From: Allocatelliglobosispora scoriae
Lineage (GTDB): Bacteria; Actinomycetota; Actinomycetes; Mycobacteriales; Micromonosporaceae
NCBI RefSeq assembly: GCF_014204945.1
Contig: NZ_JACHMN010000002.1
Span: 310,001-374,000, forward strand
DNA: 64,000 bases
Direction: 5' to 3'
The position numbers were made by a program, and so were the translations under genes. This document shows positions 53,248 through 61,537 of the stretch, piece after piece. Under the pieces are notes generated by a model. The model was not told the origin of the DNA. It worked only from the letters and a program-made list of their open reading frames with translations, and did not search any database. The number at the start of each line of letters is the position of its first letter. Position 1 is the first letter of the stretch.

Positions 53248-55767
53248 TTACTGGGCGGGGAAGATGAACCAGTAGAACTGGGCCTTGGCGGTCCGCCCGG
53301 CCGCATCGGTGACGGTCACGGTGACGTTGGCGTTCTGCCAGGTCGACGGCGTGCCGCTGATGACTCCGGTGGACTGGTTGATGCTCAGCCCGCTGGGCAG
53401 CCCGGTCGCGCTGAAGCGGTAGGGCGTGGTGCCGCCGCTCGCCTGCATGGCGAGGGTGACGGGGCGGCCGACGTAGCCGGTCTGGACGCCGGGGTTGCCG
53501 AGCGTCAGATTGCCCGGCGTCGGCGGGGTACCGCCGGTGACGGTGAGGGTGAAGGTGGTCCGAGCGCTGGTCGAGCCCTTGGTGCCGGTCACCGTGATCG
53601 GATAGGTGCCTGCCGGGGTACTGGCGGCGGTGGTCACGGTGAGGGTGGACGAGCCGCCGACGGAGATGCTGCCGGGGCTGAAGGTGGCCGCGGCTCCGGT
53701 GGGGAGACCGGAAGCCGCGAGTGTGATCTCCCCGGCCGGCGGCGGGGTGGTGCCGGGCAGGTGCGCGGCGATCTCGGTGGCGTAGGTGGAGACGCGGGTG
53801 TAGACGGCGTACCAGTCGCAGCCCGTCGACATCCAGGAGAAGACGCCCACCACGGTGTTGCCGACGAGGTAGGGGCCGCCGGAGTCGCCGACGCAGGCGG
53901 CGGAGTGCCCGTCGGCATAGCCGGTGCAGATCATCGCCGGGGTCTTGTACTGCCCGGGGAAGCGGCCCTGGCAGCCGGAGTCGGCTGCGACCGGGACATC
54001 CGCCTTGCGCAGCACGTCGCTGTAGGTGTTGGCGCCGGTCTTGCCCCAGCCGATGGCGGTGCCCATCGTGCCGGGGGTGTTGTTGGCGGCCGAGGTGTTC
54101 AGGGTCGGGTAGGTCATCCCGGCGGGCACCGGCACGTCCCGATCCAGGGTGATGACGGCGACGTCGTACCCCTCCGACCAGTGGGTGTAGCTGGGGTGCA
54201 CCCAGGTGGACGCGATCTCGGCGGTGAAGCCGGGGTCGTTGAGGTTGGTCGCGCCGTAGACGAACCACTTCCGCCCGCCGTTCTCCAGCAGGCAGTGCGC
54301 GGCGGTCAGGACCGTACGCGGCCCCATCAGCGTCGACGAGCAGGACTGCTGACCGGGGAAGCTGCTGCCCTCCCGCCGCTGCGAGATCATGAACGGGTTC
54401 TCCTCGACCGTGGTGGGCTGCCCGCCGACGACGGCAGGCCCCGAACCGGAACCCGCACCACCGGTGGCGGCAGCGGTGATCCGGGTGGTCGCCGACTCAC
54501 CCGCCCGCACGGTGGCCGATGCCGGGCTCGCCGCGACGGTGAAATCGCCGGTCGGCGGCGGCGTGTCGGCGACGGGGATGTAGAGCAGCTTGTTCGGCGT
54601 ACCCGAGGGCAGGTTGACCAGGGCTCCGGTGGTGGCGTTGTCCATCACCCAGGTGTGGATCTGCGCCGGGGTGGCGGTCGGCGCGGTCGTCAGGAAGCGG
54701 GCGATGGCCCCGGCGACGTGCGGCGCGGCCATCGAGGTGCCCGACAGCGTGGTGGTCGCGGTGTCGGAGGTGTGGTAAGCCGAGAGGATGCTGCTGCCCG
54801 GGGCGTGCAGGTCCATGCAGGTGCCGTAGTTGGAGTCGCCGGCCTTGGTGTCGCTGGAGGTGACGTTGCCGACCTGCAGGGCCTCGGGCACCTGCCCGCC
54901 GGGGCCGTAGTTGCAGGCGTTGCCGCCGTTGTTGCCGGTGATCAGCGACCACTGCACGCCGGAGGCGATCGAGGACTTGATCGCGCTCGCCGCGATGTCC
55001 TTGTCGTCGGTGTAGATCGACATGTTCACCACGGCGGGCTTCTGCGCGTTCGCGGTGATCCACTCGGCCGCCTTGGTGACGTCGATGTCCTGGCCCATGC
55101 CGTTGCAGCCCAGGATGCGTACCGACCACAGGGTCGCCTTCTTCGCGACGCCGTAGCTCTTGCCGCCGACGATCCCTGCGACATGGCTGCCGTGCCCGTG
55201 GCAGTCGGTGCCGCCGGTGCCGGGCGAGACATAGTCGACGCCGAGCTTCGCCCGGCCCTCGAACTCGCCGTGGGTGAACCGGATCCCGGTGTCCACGATG
55301 TAGACGTTGACGCCCTGCCCGGCGGCGGTGTCGTCGTAGCGGTACTCCCGGTTCAGCGGCAGGGCCCGCTGGTCGATGCGGTCCAGGCCCCAGTTCGGCG
55401 GGTTCGGCTGGGTCACCGTGCCGGCGATCCCGGCGGTGCCGGACTGGGTCACCGAGGCGACCTCCGGTCGGGCGGCGATACGGCGGGCGGCGAGTTCGGA
55501 GAGGCCTTCCACGGCGTACCCGGACATGGTTCTGGTGTAGACGGAGTGCAGGCGGCCGCCGTATCGGGCGACCGCCGACTCGGCGGTGGCGCGGGTGTCC
55601 ACGGCCGCGAGCGCGCCGGGTTTGAGGGTGACCAGGTATGCGCCGGCCACGGGCTGGCGTGCGTTGTGCCGCACGGCTGCCTCGGGCTCGGCCCAGGCGA
55701 CGGCCGGTGTCAGCGCCACGAGCAGCGCCGAGAGCCCGGCCGCCGCGAGCAGGCGGGGGATTCGCAT
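53248..55767 (-). CDS. Secreted dual protease: S8 subtilisin with an S1 trypsin domain nested in an Ig-like domain
   Basis: 839 residues from ATG 55767, with AAGGAAGG upstream. After a signal peptide comes an I9-type propeptide (about 40-108), then a subtilisin (about 125-400) with Asp159 (VDTG), His192 (HGHGSH), Asn279 and Ser345 (SGTSMAAPH). Residues 406-436 look like the first part of an Ig-like domain. A full trypsin domain (about 444-672) follows: VVGG start, His491 (TAAHC), Asp535, Ser629 (GDSGGP). Residues 677-745 resume the Ig-like pattern (LAASGLPTGAAATFSPG). A second Ig-like domain ends the protein. Two complete catalytic triads in one chain are directly visible. Confidence 0.9.
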   Translation of the reverse strand: MRIPRLLAAAGLSALLVALTPAVAWAEPEAAVRHNARQPVAGAYLVTLKPGALAAVDTRATAESAVARYGGRLHSVYTRTMSGYAVEGLSELAARRIAARPEVASVTQSGTAGIAGTVTQPNPPNWGLDRIDQRALPLNREYRYDDTAAGQGVNVYIVDTGIRFTHGEFEGRAKLGVDYVSPGTGGTDCHGHGSHVAGIVGGKSYGVAKKATLWSVRILGCNGMGQDIDVTKAAEWITANAQKPAVVNMSIYTDDKDIAASAIKSSIASGVQWSLITGNNGGNACNYGPGGQVPEALQVGNVTSSDTKAGDSNYGTCMDLHAPGSSILSAYHTSDTATTTLSGTSMAAPHVAGAIARFLTTAPTATPAQIHTWVMDNATTGALVNLPSGTPNKLLYIPVADTPPPTGDFTVAASPASATVRAGESATTRITAAATGGAGSGSGPAVVGGQPTTVEENPFMISQRREGSSFPGQQSCSSTLMGPRTVLTAAHCLLENGGRKWFVYGATNLNDPGFTAEIASTWVHPSYTHWSEGYDVAVITLDRDVPVPAGMTYPTLNTSAANNTPGTMGTAIGWGKTGANTYSDVLRKADVPVAADSGCQGRFPGQYKTPAMICTGYADGHSAACVGDSGGPYLVGNTVVGVFSWMSTGCDWYAVYTRVSTYATEIAAHLPGTTPPPAGEITLAASGLPTGAAATFSPGSISVGGSSTLTVTTAASTPAGTYPITVTGTKGSTSARTTFTLTVTGGTPPTPGNLTLGNPGVQTGYVGRPVTLAMQASGGTTPYRFSATGLPSGLSINQSTGVISGTPSTWQNANVTVTVTDAAGRTAKAQFYWFIFPAQ

Positions 55768-55920
55768 GGGGTGCCTTCCTTCGGTCCTAAGAGGTGAAGG
55801 CACCCTAGAGTCGACATGCATCAATGGTTAAGGGTTTATCGGCGCGTAAGTTACCGACATCTGATCGGCCCGGAACGCGCAGGTCGCAGCCGTGCCGCCG
55901 CTGTTACGCGTCACACCGCG

Positions 55921-56826
55921 CTATGACTCCCAGGAGACACCGACGATGCCCGGCCGGACGTTCTCCAGCACGGTCAGCGCGGTGCGGCTGTCGCCCAGCC
56001 ACAGCTCGGCGATCTCCCGGCTGTCGTCGTCGAGGTGGCGGCGGCGGAAGCGGAACACCCTCGGCGGCACCTGGCCGGCGAAGGTGACCTGGCAGGTCCA
56101 CAGCCGACACGGCCGGGTGAAGGTGCGGTAGTAGAAGTCGGTGGCGTCGTCGTTGACGGCGAAGCGCAGCTCGTACTCCAGCACCGTCAGCTCCCCCGCC
56201 GCGAGCCGCCGGTTCAGGATCAGCTCGGCCACGCTGACCCGGCCGTCGGTGCGCACCCGGCCGAGGCGGCAGTGCGACAGGCCGGTCCACTGCGGTGCCG
56301 GACCGTCGCCGTGGTTGGCCTGGTAGAACACGACGAGACGGCCGACCCCGTCGCGCAGCGCCCGCGTCACCATCCGGACCCGCAGCAGCCTCGTCGCCGC
56401 GTCCTGCACCACGAAGACGTCGTCGACGGCGAGGAACTCGAACTGCCCGTCCGGTGGCGCGTCGACCTCGGCGAGGACACCGGGCCGCGTCGGCCACAAC
56501 CGGCGCCGCGACCCCGAGCCCGGCGGCCGGTGCGGCCACTGCGGCTCGCCGTCGCGAGGCCGCAGCAGAGCAGAGAAGGATCCGGCCGGTACGCCGAGCA
56601 GCTCCTCCAGGACCGGGAGCGCGGCCAGCGAGCCGACCCGTTCCGGACGCGAGCGCCCCGATCGCCAATAGGACAGGGTGGCCCGCGACAGCAGCACGCC
56701 GCGTTCGGCCAGCCGGGCCGTGATCCGCTCGAGCGTCAGCCCGCTCGCCTCGATCGCGACGTCGAGCGCCACCGCGAACGGACCCGTCCGCAGTGCCTGC
56801 GCCACATCGGGCTCGACCATGGCCAC
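55921..56826 (-). CDS. XRE-type HTH protein with C-terminal unknown domain
   Basis: 301 residues from GTG 56826 (AGGAGAGG 8 bp upstream); ATG 56820 is an alternative. The HTH lies at about 20-70 (LTLERITARLAERGVLLSRATLSYWRSGRSRPE). The rest (about 110-301) is beta-rich with FEFLAVDDVFVVQDAATRLLRVRMV and FYYRTFTRPCRLWTCQVTF. I do not recognise the C-terminal domain. It may be a ligand-sensing regulator. It lies next to a secreted protease gene transcribed the same way. Confidence 0.68.
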   Translation of the reverse strand: MAMVEPDVAQALRTGPFAVALDVAIEASGLTLERITARLAERGVLLSRATLSYWRSGRSRPERVGSLAALPVLEELLGVPAGSFSALLRPRDGEPQWPHRPPGSGSRRRLWPTRPGVLAEVDAPPDGQFEFLAVDDVFVVQDAATRLLRVRMVTRALRDGVGRLVVFYQANHGDGPAPQWTGLSHCRLGRVRTDGRVSVAELILNRRLAAGELTVLEYELRFAVNDDATDFYYRTFTRPCRLWTCQVTFAGQVPPRVFRFRRRHLDDDSREIAELWLGDSRTALTVLENVRPGIVGVSWES

Positions 56827-56870
56827 CAGGATCGCCTCTCCTGCGGCTCATGTCCATCGGAGACTACGCG

Positions 56871-56949
56871 CGAGATCGTCGCAACTCTTGAAGAGTTGGT
56901 CCTAAGAGGTTCGTTTAGGACCAACTCTTCAAGAGTTGCGACGATCTCG
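56871..56949 (-). terminator. Perfect 35 bp inverted repeat with CTCTT-AAGAG core (family copy 5)
   Basis: Arms 56871-56905 and 56915-56949 pair perfectly with a 9 nt loop. Each arm holds CAACTCTTG/CAAGAGTTG palindromes. It has the same arm and loop lengths as the copy at 15203-15281. Confidence 0.8.
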
Positions 56950-56953
56950 GGGA

Positions 56954-56989
56954 CCGGCCGGCCCTGATCCATGCGACAGGGCCGGCCGG
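56954..56989 (-). terminator. GC hairpin after the DUF1996 gene
   Basis: A perfect 13 bp stem (56954-56966 and 56977-56989) lies 10 bp after the DUF1996 stop and just before family copy 5, so this gene end has two hairpins in series. Confidence 0.75.
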
Positions 56990-56999
56990 AGCTTCTGCC

Positions 57000-58406
57000 T
57001 TACGGCAGGCGGTACTGCGCGTTCAGCACGGCACCGGCTTGCGGGTGTTCCTGGTCGTAGCCACGCGTGTCGCACTGCAGACCGCCAACGATGCAGTGGG
57101 TGACCATCGCCGCCAGGGTCGGCGGCTCCCACACGTTGAAGAAGTCGTAGTGGAACGAGTACCCGCGGCCGCTGGAGAGCCGGACCTGCGACATGTCGCC
57201 GCTGACCGGGAACGCCATCTTGAACTCGACCATCGGGACGGCCACCGGGTGGCTCGGAATGCACCGGCCGTTGACCGGGTAGGCCATGTGGCTCTTGTGG
57301 TCCGGCGTGTCCAGGTACTTTCCGTCCCAGCAGCTAGGCGACTGGTAACGGACGTTGAGCTGGCTGCCGGCCGGGCAGTTCGCCGGGAAGTCGGCGTTGT
57401 GGAAGCTCTCTCCACACTCCCAGCCCTCCACCGACGCGGCCAGGAACTGGGCCGCGGTGGCGCTGGGGCTGCCGACGACGAACCGGAGACCGGTCGGCCA
57501 CGGACGGACGCTGGTGTAGTCGATCACGCCGGTCTTGTAGTAGATGACCTGCGGTCCGATCGGCATCACCGTCTGGGTGCCGTTGTACATGGTCGGCATC
57601 CAGTAGCCCGACCGGTCCGCGGGCGCCAGGCAGGAGGTGCCGCCGGCGTTGAGGGATGCGGTCGTGCTCGTCGCGGTGGTGGTGGTGTTGCCCAGGAAGG
57701 TGTGCATGTGCGACGCGCCGGCGAGACCCGGGTAGACGATCGGGTCGTCCGGCAGGTTGCGGGTGATCGAGCAGCCGGCCTGGAACTCGTGGAAGTAGCG
57801 GGCCGGCGGGTTGGCCTGAGACGGGACAACCCCGGTGACCTGCGGGTTGGCCAGGACGTATCCCGGGCCGCCCGTCGTGGTCGGCGTGCCGTAGACCTTG
57901 AACTCGAACAGCGAGTAGCCGTAGCCGTTCGCCCGCTGCGTGCCGTAGAGGCGCACGTAGCGGCCGGTGCCCGTGGCGTTGACCGTCTGGTTGCCGCCGG
58001 GGCCCGTCGTCGTCGTGTAGATCGTGGTCCAGTTGGTGGCGTCCGTGCTGACCTGGAGCTGGAAGGACTTTGCGTACGCTGCCTCCCACTGCAGCACGAA
58101 CTGGTTGACCGTGGCGCTGGCGCCGAGGTCGACCTGGAGCCACTGCGGGTCGCTGGCCTGGCTCGACCAGCGGGTCCCGTTGTTGCCGTCCACCGCCAGC
58201 GCCGCGCCGAGCCCCGCACCCTCGATGGAGGAGGCGGTGGCGGGCTGCCCCTGCGAGAGCAGGGTGTCCGCCGCACTGGCCGGACCGGCCGGCTGGACGA
58301 CGAGCAGCGACGAGACGAGGGCGACGGTCGCAGCGGCGAACGCACCGCGACGTAACCGGGACGGCGCACCCGGCCGTAACCGGGTGAGTAAGGAGCTGTG
58401 TGTCAT
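57000..58406 (-). CDS. Secreted discoidin (F5/8C)-DUF1996 protein
   Basis: 468 residues from ATG 58406, with AGGAGATCTG upstream. A long signal (LRRGAFAAATVALVSSLLVV) is followed by an F5/8C or CBM32-type domain (about 46-170, with LSQGQPATASSIEG and YGYSLFEFKVYG) and DUF1996 (about 180-468, with FHEFQAGCSITRNLPDDP, HMHTFLGNTTT and FFNVWEPP). DUF1996 is a secreted domain of unknown function common in fungi and actinomycetes. Twin LacI-type operators around its promoter suggest carbohydrate control, which fits a polysaccharide-related role. Confidence 0.85.
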   Translation of the reverse strand: MTHSSLLTRLRPGAPSRLRRGAFAAATVALVSSLLVVQPAGPASAADTLLSQGQPATASSIEGAGLGAALAVDGNNGTRWSSQASDPQWLQVDLGASATVNQFVLQWEAAYAKSFQLQVSTDATNWTTIYTTTTGPGGNQTVNATGTGRYVRLYGTQRANGYGYSLFEFKVYGTPTTTGGPGYVLANPQVTGVVPSQANPPARYFHEFQAGCSITRNLPDDPIVYPGLAGASHMHTFLGNTTTTATSTTASLNAGGTSCLAPADRSGYWMPTMYNGTQTVMPIGPQVIYYKTGVIDYTSVRPWPTGLRFVVGSPSATAAQFLAASVEGWECGESFHNADFPANCPAGSQLNVRYQSPSCWDGKYLDTPDHKSHMAYPVNGRCIPSHPVAVPMVEFKMAFPVSGDMSQVRLSSGRGYSFHYDFFNVWEPPTLAAMVTHCIVGGLQCDTRGYDQEHPQAGAVLNAQYRLP

Positions 58407-58525
58407 CAGATCTCCTGGGTGGGTGAGGGAGGGGCGCGACCCCGCGCGCCGATCGGGCACGCCACGCGGGGTCAGGGGCGAAGTCGACAACCGGCGCGAC
58501 CTGGGCGGTCGTCCGGTGTCAACTC

Positions 58526-58668
58526 TTGGAGAGCGCTCTCCAACAGGCCCCAGTGTTACGCCAGCATTGCCGTTTCGTCAATACTCACGTCAATGTGTGG
58601 CCCGGTTTGCGCCGTATTATCCACAGTGGAACGGCATGCTGCCCGCTGAAGTTGAGAGCGCTCTCCAA
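58526..58668 (-). promoter_or_regulatory. Twin LacI-type operators flanking a sigma-70-like promoter
   Basis: TTGGAGAGCGCTCTCCAA (58526-58543) is a perfect palindrome. TTGAGAGCGCTCTCCAA (58652-58668) is a second copy, about 125 bp away centre to centre. Between them lies a leftward promoter: -35 TTGACG (58576-58581) and -10 TAACAC (58553-58558), 17 bp spacer. The near site covers the predicted transcription start. The CG-centred palindrome is typical of LacI/GalR repressors. No LacI gene is in the window. Confidence 0.75.
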
Positions 58669-58679
58669 TACCGACAACA

Positions 58680-58720
58680 CCAAGATCGCCGCAACCCTTG
58701 AAGGGTTGCGGCGATCTTGG
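58680..58720 (-). terminator. CTT-G-AAG palindrome (family copy 6, CCCTT variant)
   Basis: 20 nt perfect arms (58680-58699 and 58701-58720) flank a central G; the outer arms CAAGATCGCCGCAA are the same as in copy 1, with core CCCTT-G-AAGGG. It terminates the gene at 58756-59436. Confidence 0.75.
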
Positions 58721-58755
58721 CGTTGCGTGGCGACCGCTCGCCCGGGGCGGACCCG

Positions 58756-59436
58756 CTAGCGGACGATCTTGAACTGGAAGATCGACGTACCGAGTGCGCC
58801 CATCGCGCGCAGCCAGAGCGGCATGATCATCTCTGCGCCCCGGGCGGTGGTGATGTCGCCCAGGTCGATGATGTCGGTGTGGCCGAAGCTCTCCAGCAGC
58901 TCCCGCGCGAGCGCCTTCGCCCCGGCGTCGTTGCCGGACAGGAAGGCCGAGTGGTCACCGTCGGCGAGCTGCCGGGGGTAGACCATCAGCGTCGCGGTCA
59001 TCGTGTTGAGCGTCTTGACCACCAGCGCCGTCGGGAAGGCGGCCTGGATCCGCTCGGCCACCGAGTCGGTGTCCGGCACCGACATCGACGGCGGGAAACC
59101 CTTCGAGAAGTCGAGCGGGTTGGAGATGTCCAGCAACGGCTTACCGGCGAGGTTGTCGCTGCCCGCCGCCGTCAGCGCCGCCAGCGACACGGTGCCCGAG
59201 GTCGCGTTGACGACCACCTCGGCACCGGCCGCCGCGTCGGCGAAGGTCAGCAGCGGCACCTGCGTGTGCGCCTGCGCCCAGACGGTGAAGGGCTGGTTGC
59301 CCATGCCGTCGACGGCCGTCTGCGCCAGCGTCGCGGCGACGTCGCGCGTACCGATGCTCACCTCGTGGCCCAGCTCCGCCAGGCGCCCGGCGAGCGCTCG
59401 CCCGACGGCGCCCGTACCCAGAACTGCGATCCTCAT
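58756..59436 (-). CDS. NAD(P)-binding oxidoreductase, F420-reductase-like
   Basis: 226 residues. The Rossmann motif MRIAVLGTGAVGRALAGRL opens the protein, and LLDISNPLDFSKGFPPS and KTLNTMTATLMVYP follow. The closest known pattern is the NADPH-dependent F420 reductase/coenzyme F420-dependent oxidoreductase group, which also includes small NADP-binding proteins of unknown role. A DIIDLGDITTARGAEM region matches that group. Substrate is not determinable. Confidence 0.82.
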   Translation of the reverse strand: MRIAVLGTGAVGRALAGRLAELGHEVSIGTRDVAATLAQTAVDGMGNQPFTVWAQAHTQVPLLTFADAAAGAEVVVNATSGTVSLAALTAAGSDNLAGKPLLDISNPLDFSKGFPPSMSVPDTDSVAERIQAAFPTALVVKTLNTMTATLMVYPRQLADGDHSAFLSGNDAGAKALARELLESFGHTDIIDLGDITTARGAEMIMPLWLRAMGALGTSIFQFKIVR

Positions 59437-59487
59437 CTTTGCCCTGCCCCCTGATCATGGTCACGTATCCACCGGATAGTGACACGG

Positions 59488-59988
59488 TCAGGCGGGCAGA
59501 GATTCCCGGGGACCCCAGCGGAGCCGGTTGTGCGCGCGCAGATCGGGCAGTTCGAAGAGGTTCCCGCCAGTGTGCAGGGCACCCGCGACGAACGCCGAGG
59601 TGAGCGTCGGCCGCACGACCCGGCCGGTGAAGGTCGACGGGACCAGCGGGAACTCGTCGAAGTCATAGAGCCCGTTGGCCGCGATCGCGAACTCGGGCCC
59701 GGTGCGGGCCTCCGCCGACCAGTAGTCGATCCGGCCGAGGAAGACCGCGTGCCGGCCGTGCTCGCCGATGTCGGCGATGTGGATGAGCCGGTCCAGCTCC
59801 GGCACGGCCCCCGTCTCCTCGCGGACCTCCCGGATGGCGGCCGCCTCCAGGCTCGCGTCGCCCGGCTCGATGCCGCCGCCCGGCAACACCCAATAGGCCG
59901 GTACGCCAGGGCGGGTGCGCCGGATGAGCAGCACTCCCCCGCCCGGCGTCACCAGAAGTGCGCGCACTCGCGTGATCACATCGGTCAT
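59488..59988 (-). CDS. NUDIX hydrolase
   Basis: 166 residues. The Nudix box is visible as GGGIEPGD...EAAAIREVREETG (about 37-60), with the expected Glu pair. The N-terminal strand VRALLVTPGGGVLLIRRTRPG precedes it. Such enzymes hydrolyse nucleoside diphosphate-linked compounds, often in housecleaning. The substrate is unknown. It is the same strand as, and 51 bp from, the NAD(P)-binding gene, separated by a weak hairpin. Confidence 0.88.
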   Translation of the reverse strand: MTDVITRVRALLVTPGGGVLLIRRTRPGVPAYWVLPGGGIEPGDASLEAAAIREVREETGAVPELDRLIHIADIGEHGRHAVFLGRIDYWSAEARTGPEFAIAANGLYDFDEFPLVPSTFTGRVVRPTLTSAFVAGALHTGGNLFELPDLRAHNRLRWGPRESLPA

Positions 59989-60055
59989 CGCATTCGCCCC
60001 CGTCTACGTCGAACACCGCCACGCAGACTATCTCTTGGCGACCGATTACGGACAC

Positions 60056-60640
60056 CTAGGTGGATGTCCGTCCCCTCGCCGCCTCGGTGGCCCGGCGCAG
60101 CTCGTCAAGGTCGACTCCGGCGTCGGTGATCAGCTTCACGGCGAGGCCGTTGCCCTCGCGGATCAGCCCCAGCAGGAGGTGCTCGGTGCCGATGTAATTG
60201 TCCTTCAGCCGGAGTGCCTCGCGCAGGGACAGCTCGAGAACCTTGCGGGAACGCGCCGCGAACCGGGTGCCGTTGCGCGGTTTGCGGCGCAGCAGCCCTC
60301 GCTTCGCCTCCAGCGGCGGCGGCATCAGCGCCTCCGGCCCGAAGGACTCCTCGATCTTCGACAGCACCGCGTCGAGGTCGATCCCGATCGTCTGCAGCGC
60401 CGCCCGGTCCTCCTTGCTCAACGGCTGGGCGTCGTCAGGGACGATCTCCTGCAGCTTCGCGCGGATCGCGGGCGCGGTGAGCCCGGCCTCGGTGAGCGCC
60501 CGGACCGCTGTCCCGGTCTCCGCGGTGAGCATCGCGAGCAGCAGGTGCTCGGTGCCGATGTAGGGGTGCTTGAGCTCGCGGGCGGCCACCTGGGCCCCGT
60601 TGACGACGCCGCGTGCCGCATCGGTGAATCGTTCGAACAC
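60056..60640 (-). CDS. Clp N-terminal domain protein (no ATPase)
   Basis: 194 residues from GTG 60640 with AGGAGGG upstream. Two Clp-N repeats are visible (about 2-70: FERFTDAARGVVNGAQVAARELKHPYIGTEHLLLAML, and 120-185: VLELSLREALRLKDNYIGTEHLLLGLI). There is no AAA ATPase region, so it is probably an adaptor or regulator rather than a chaperone. It is co-transcribed with the upstream HTH gene (1 bp gap), which is autoregulated. Such short ClpN proteins may recruit or cap substrates for ClpP partners. Confidence 0.85.
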   Translation of the reverse strand: MFERFTDAARGVVNGAQVAARELKHPYIGTEHLLLAMLTAETGTAVRALTEAGLTAPAIRAKLQEIVPDDAQPLSKEDRAALQTIGIDLDAVLSKIEESFGPEALMPPPLEAKRGLLRRKPRNGTRFAARSRKVLELSLREALRLKDNYIGTEHLLLGLIREGNGLAVKLITDAGVDLDELRRATEAARGRTST

Positions 60641-60641
60641 G

Positions 60642-60878
60642 TTAGCCCTCCTGGGGACCACGGGCCGGCTCGCGGCCGGCGTACTTCTTGTGGACTGCCT
60701 GCTTGCTGACGTCGAGCGCCTCGGCGATCTCCTGCCAGGACCAGCCCTGGCGCCGCGCGTTGGAGACCTGCACCGCCTCGAGCTTCTCCGCGAGGCGCCG
60801 CAGGGCCAGCGCGGCCCGCAGGCCGACCCGCGCATCCGGGCTGCTCGCCGCAGCCGCCAACTGGGTGGCATCACTCAT
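60642..60878 (-). CDS. Small HTH DNA-binding protein
   Basis: 78 residues from ATG 60878. The HTH is WSWQEIAEALDVSKQAVHKKY near the C-terminus. The N-terminal part is helical (GLRAALALRRLAEKLEAVQVSNARRQG). The -10 TAATGT ends about 8 bp upstream, so the mRNA is likely leaderless. Two palindromic operators overlap its promoter, so it probably controls itself and the Clp-N gene 1 bp downstream. Confidence 0.85.
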   Translation of the reverse strand: MSDATQLAAAASSPDARVGLRAALALRRLAEKLEAVQVSNARRQGWSWQEIAEALDVSKQAVHKKYAGREPARGPQEG

Positions 60879-60881
60879 GCC

Positions 60882-60925
60882 GTCAACATTAGTTGACGAC
60901 ATGTCCCGCGTCAACCTACGTTGAC
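60882..60925 (-). promoter_or_regulatory. Paired GTCAAC-N4-GTTGAC operators over the HTH promoter
   Basis: GTCAAC-ATTA-GTTGAC (60882-60897) and GTCAAC-CTAC-GTTGAC (60910-60925) are spaced 28 bp. The leftward promoter has -35 TTGACG (60909-60914) and -10 TAATGT (60886-60891) with 17 bp between, so each operator covers one promoter box. Confidence 0.75.
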
Positions 60926-60984
60926 ACAGTGCGGCCGCTGCAGGCGGACGACGGGTCGCGCACTCCACCCGGAAGACTGTGCGG

Positions 60985-61437
60985 ATGCGCAGTGACGACC
61001 TGATCGCCAGCCTCGACCTGGCGCCGCACCCCGAGGGCGGCTGTTTTCGGCGGGTCTACACCAGCCCGCTGAGCCTCGGCGACCGGGCCGCGGTGACGTC
61101 GATCTACTACCTGATGACGTCGGCCCAGCCCGAGGGCCGGCTGCACCGCAACCGGAGCGACATCCTCCACTATCACCTGGAGGGCGGGCCGATCGACTAC
61201 CTGCTGCTCGGGCCCGACGGCGACCTCCGCCACGAGCGACTCCACGCCGACCGGCGGGACCTGCTGGTGCCCGGCGGCTGCTGGAAGGCGTCCCGGCTGC
61301 CCGCCGGGGTGACATACGCGCTGGTGGCGGAGGTGGTAACACCCGGCTTCGACTTCGCCGACCACGAGTTCGGCACCGAGGCGGCACTCGCCGGGTCACC
61401 ACACCTCGACGAGCTGCGCCCGTTTCTCCACCCGTGA
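60985..61437 (+). CDS. DUF985 cupin protein
   Basis: 150 residues from ATG 60985 (GGAAG upstream); GTG 60979 is possible. The cupin pattern is LAPHPEGGCFRRVYTSPLSLG, SDILHYHLEGGPIDYLLLGPDG and VPGGCWKASRLPAG, as in DUF985/YML079W-type proteins. VVTPGFDFADHEFG follows near the C-terminus. Function in vivo is unknown; a related plant and fungal group has a sugar- or nucleotide-binding cupin. It is divergent from the HTH/Clp-N operon. Confidence 0.85.
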   Translation: MRSDDLIASLDLAPHPEGGCFRRVYTSPLSLGDRAAVTSIYYLMTSAQPEGRLHRNRSDILHYHLEGGPIDYLLLGPDGDLRHERLHADRRDLLVPGGCWKASRLPAGVTYALVAEVVTPGFDFADHEFGTEAALAGSPHLDELRPFLHP

Positions 61438-61537
61438 GCGCGGCGGAGCACGCCGCGACGCCTGGGCTGAGGAGCGCGGCGACGAGGAAGGCGCCGCACC
61501 GGGGCGTGCGGGAGCGGAGCGAACCAGAAACGGAGCT

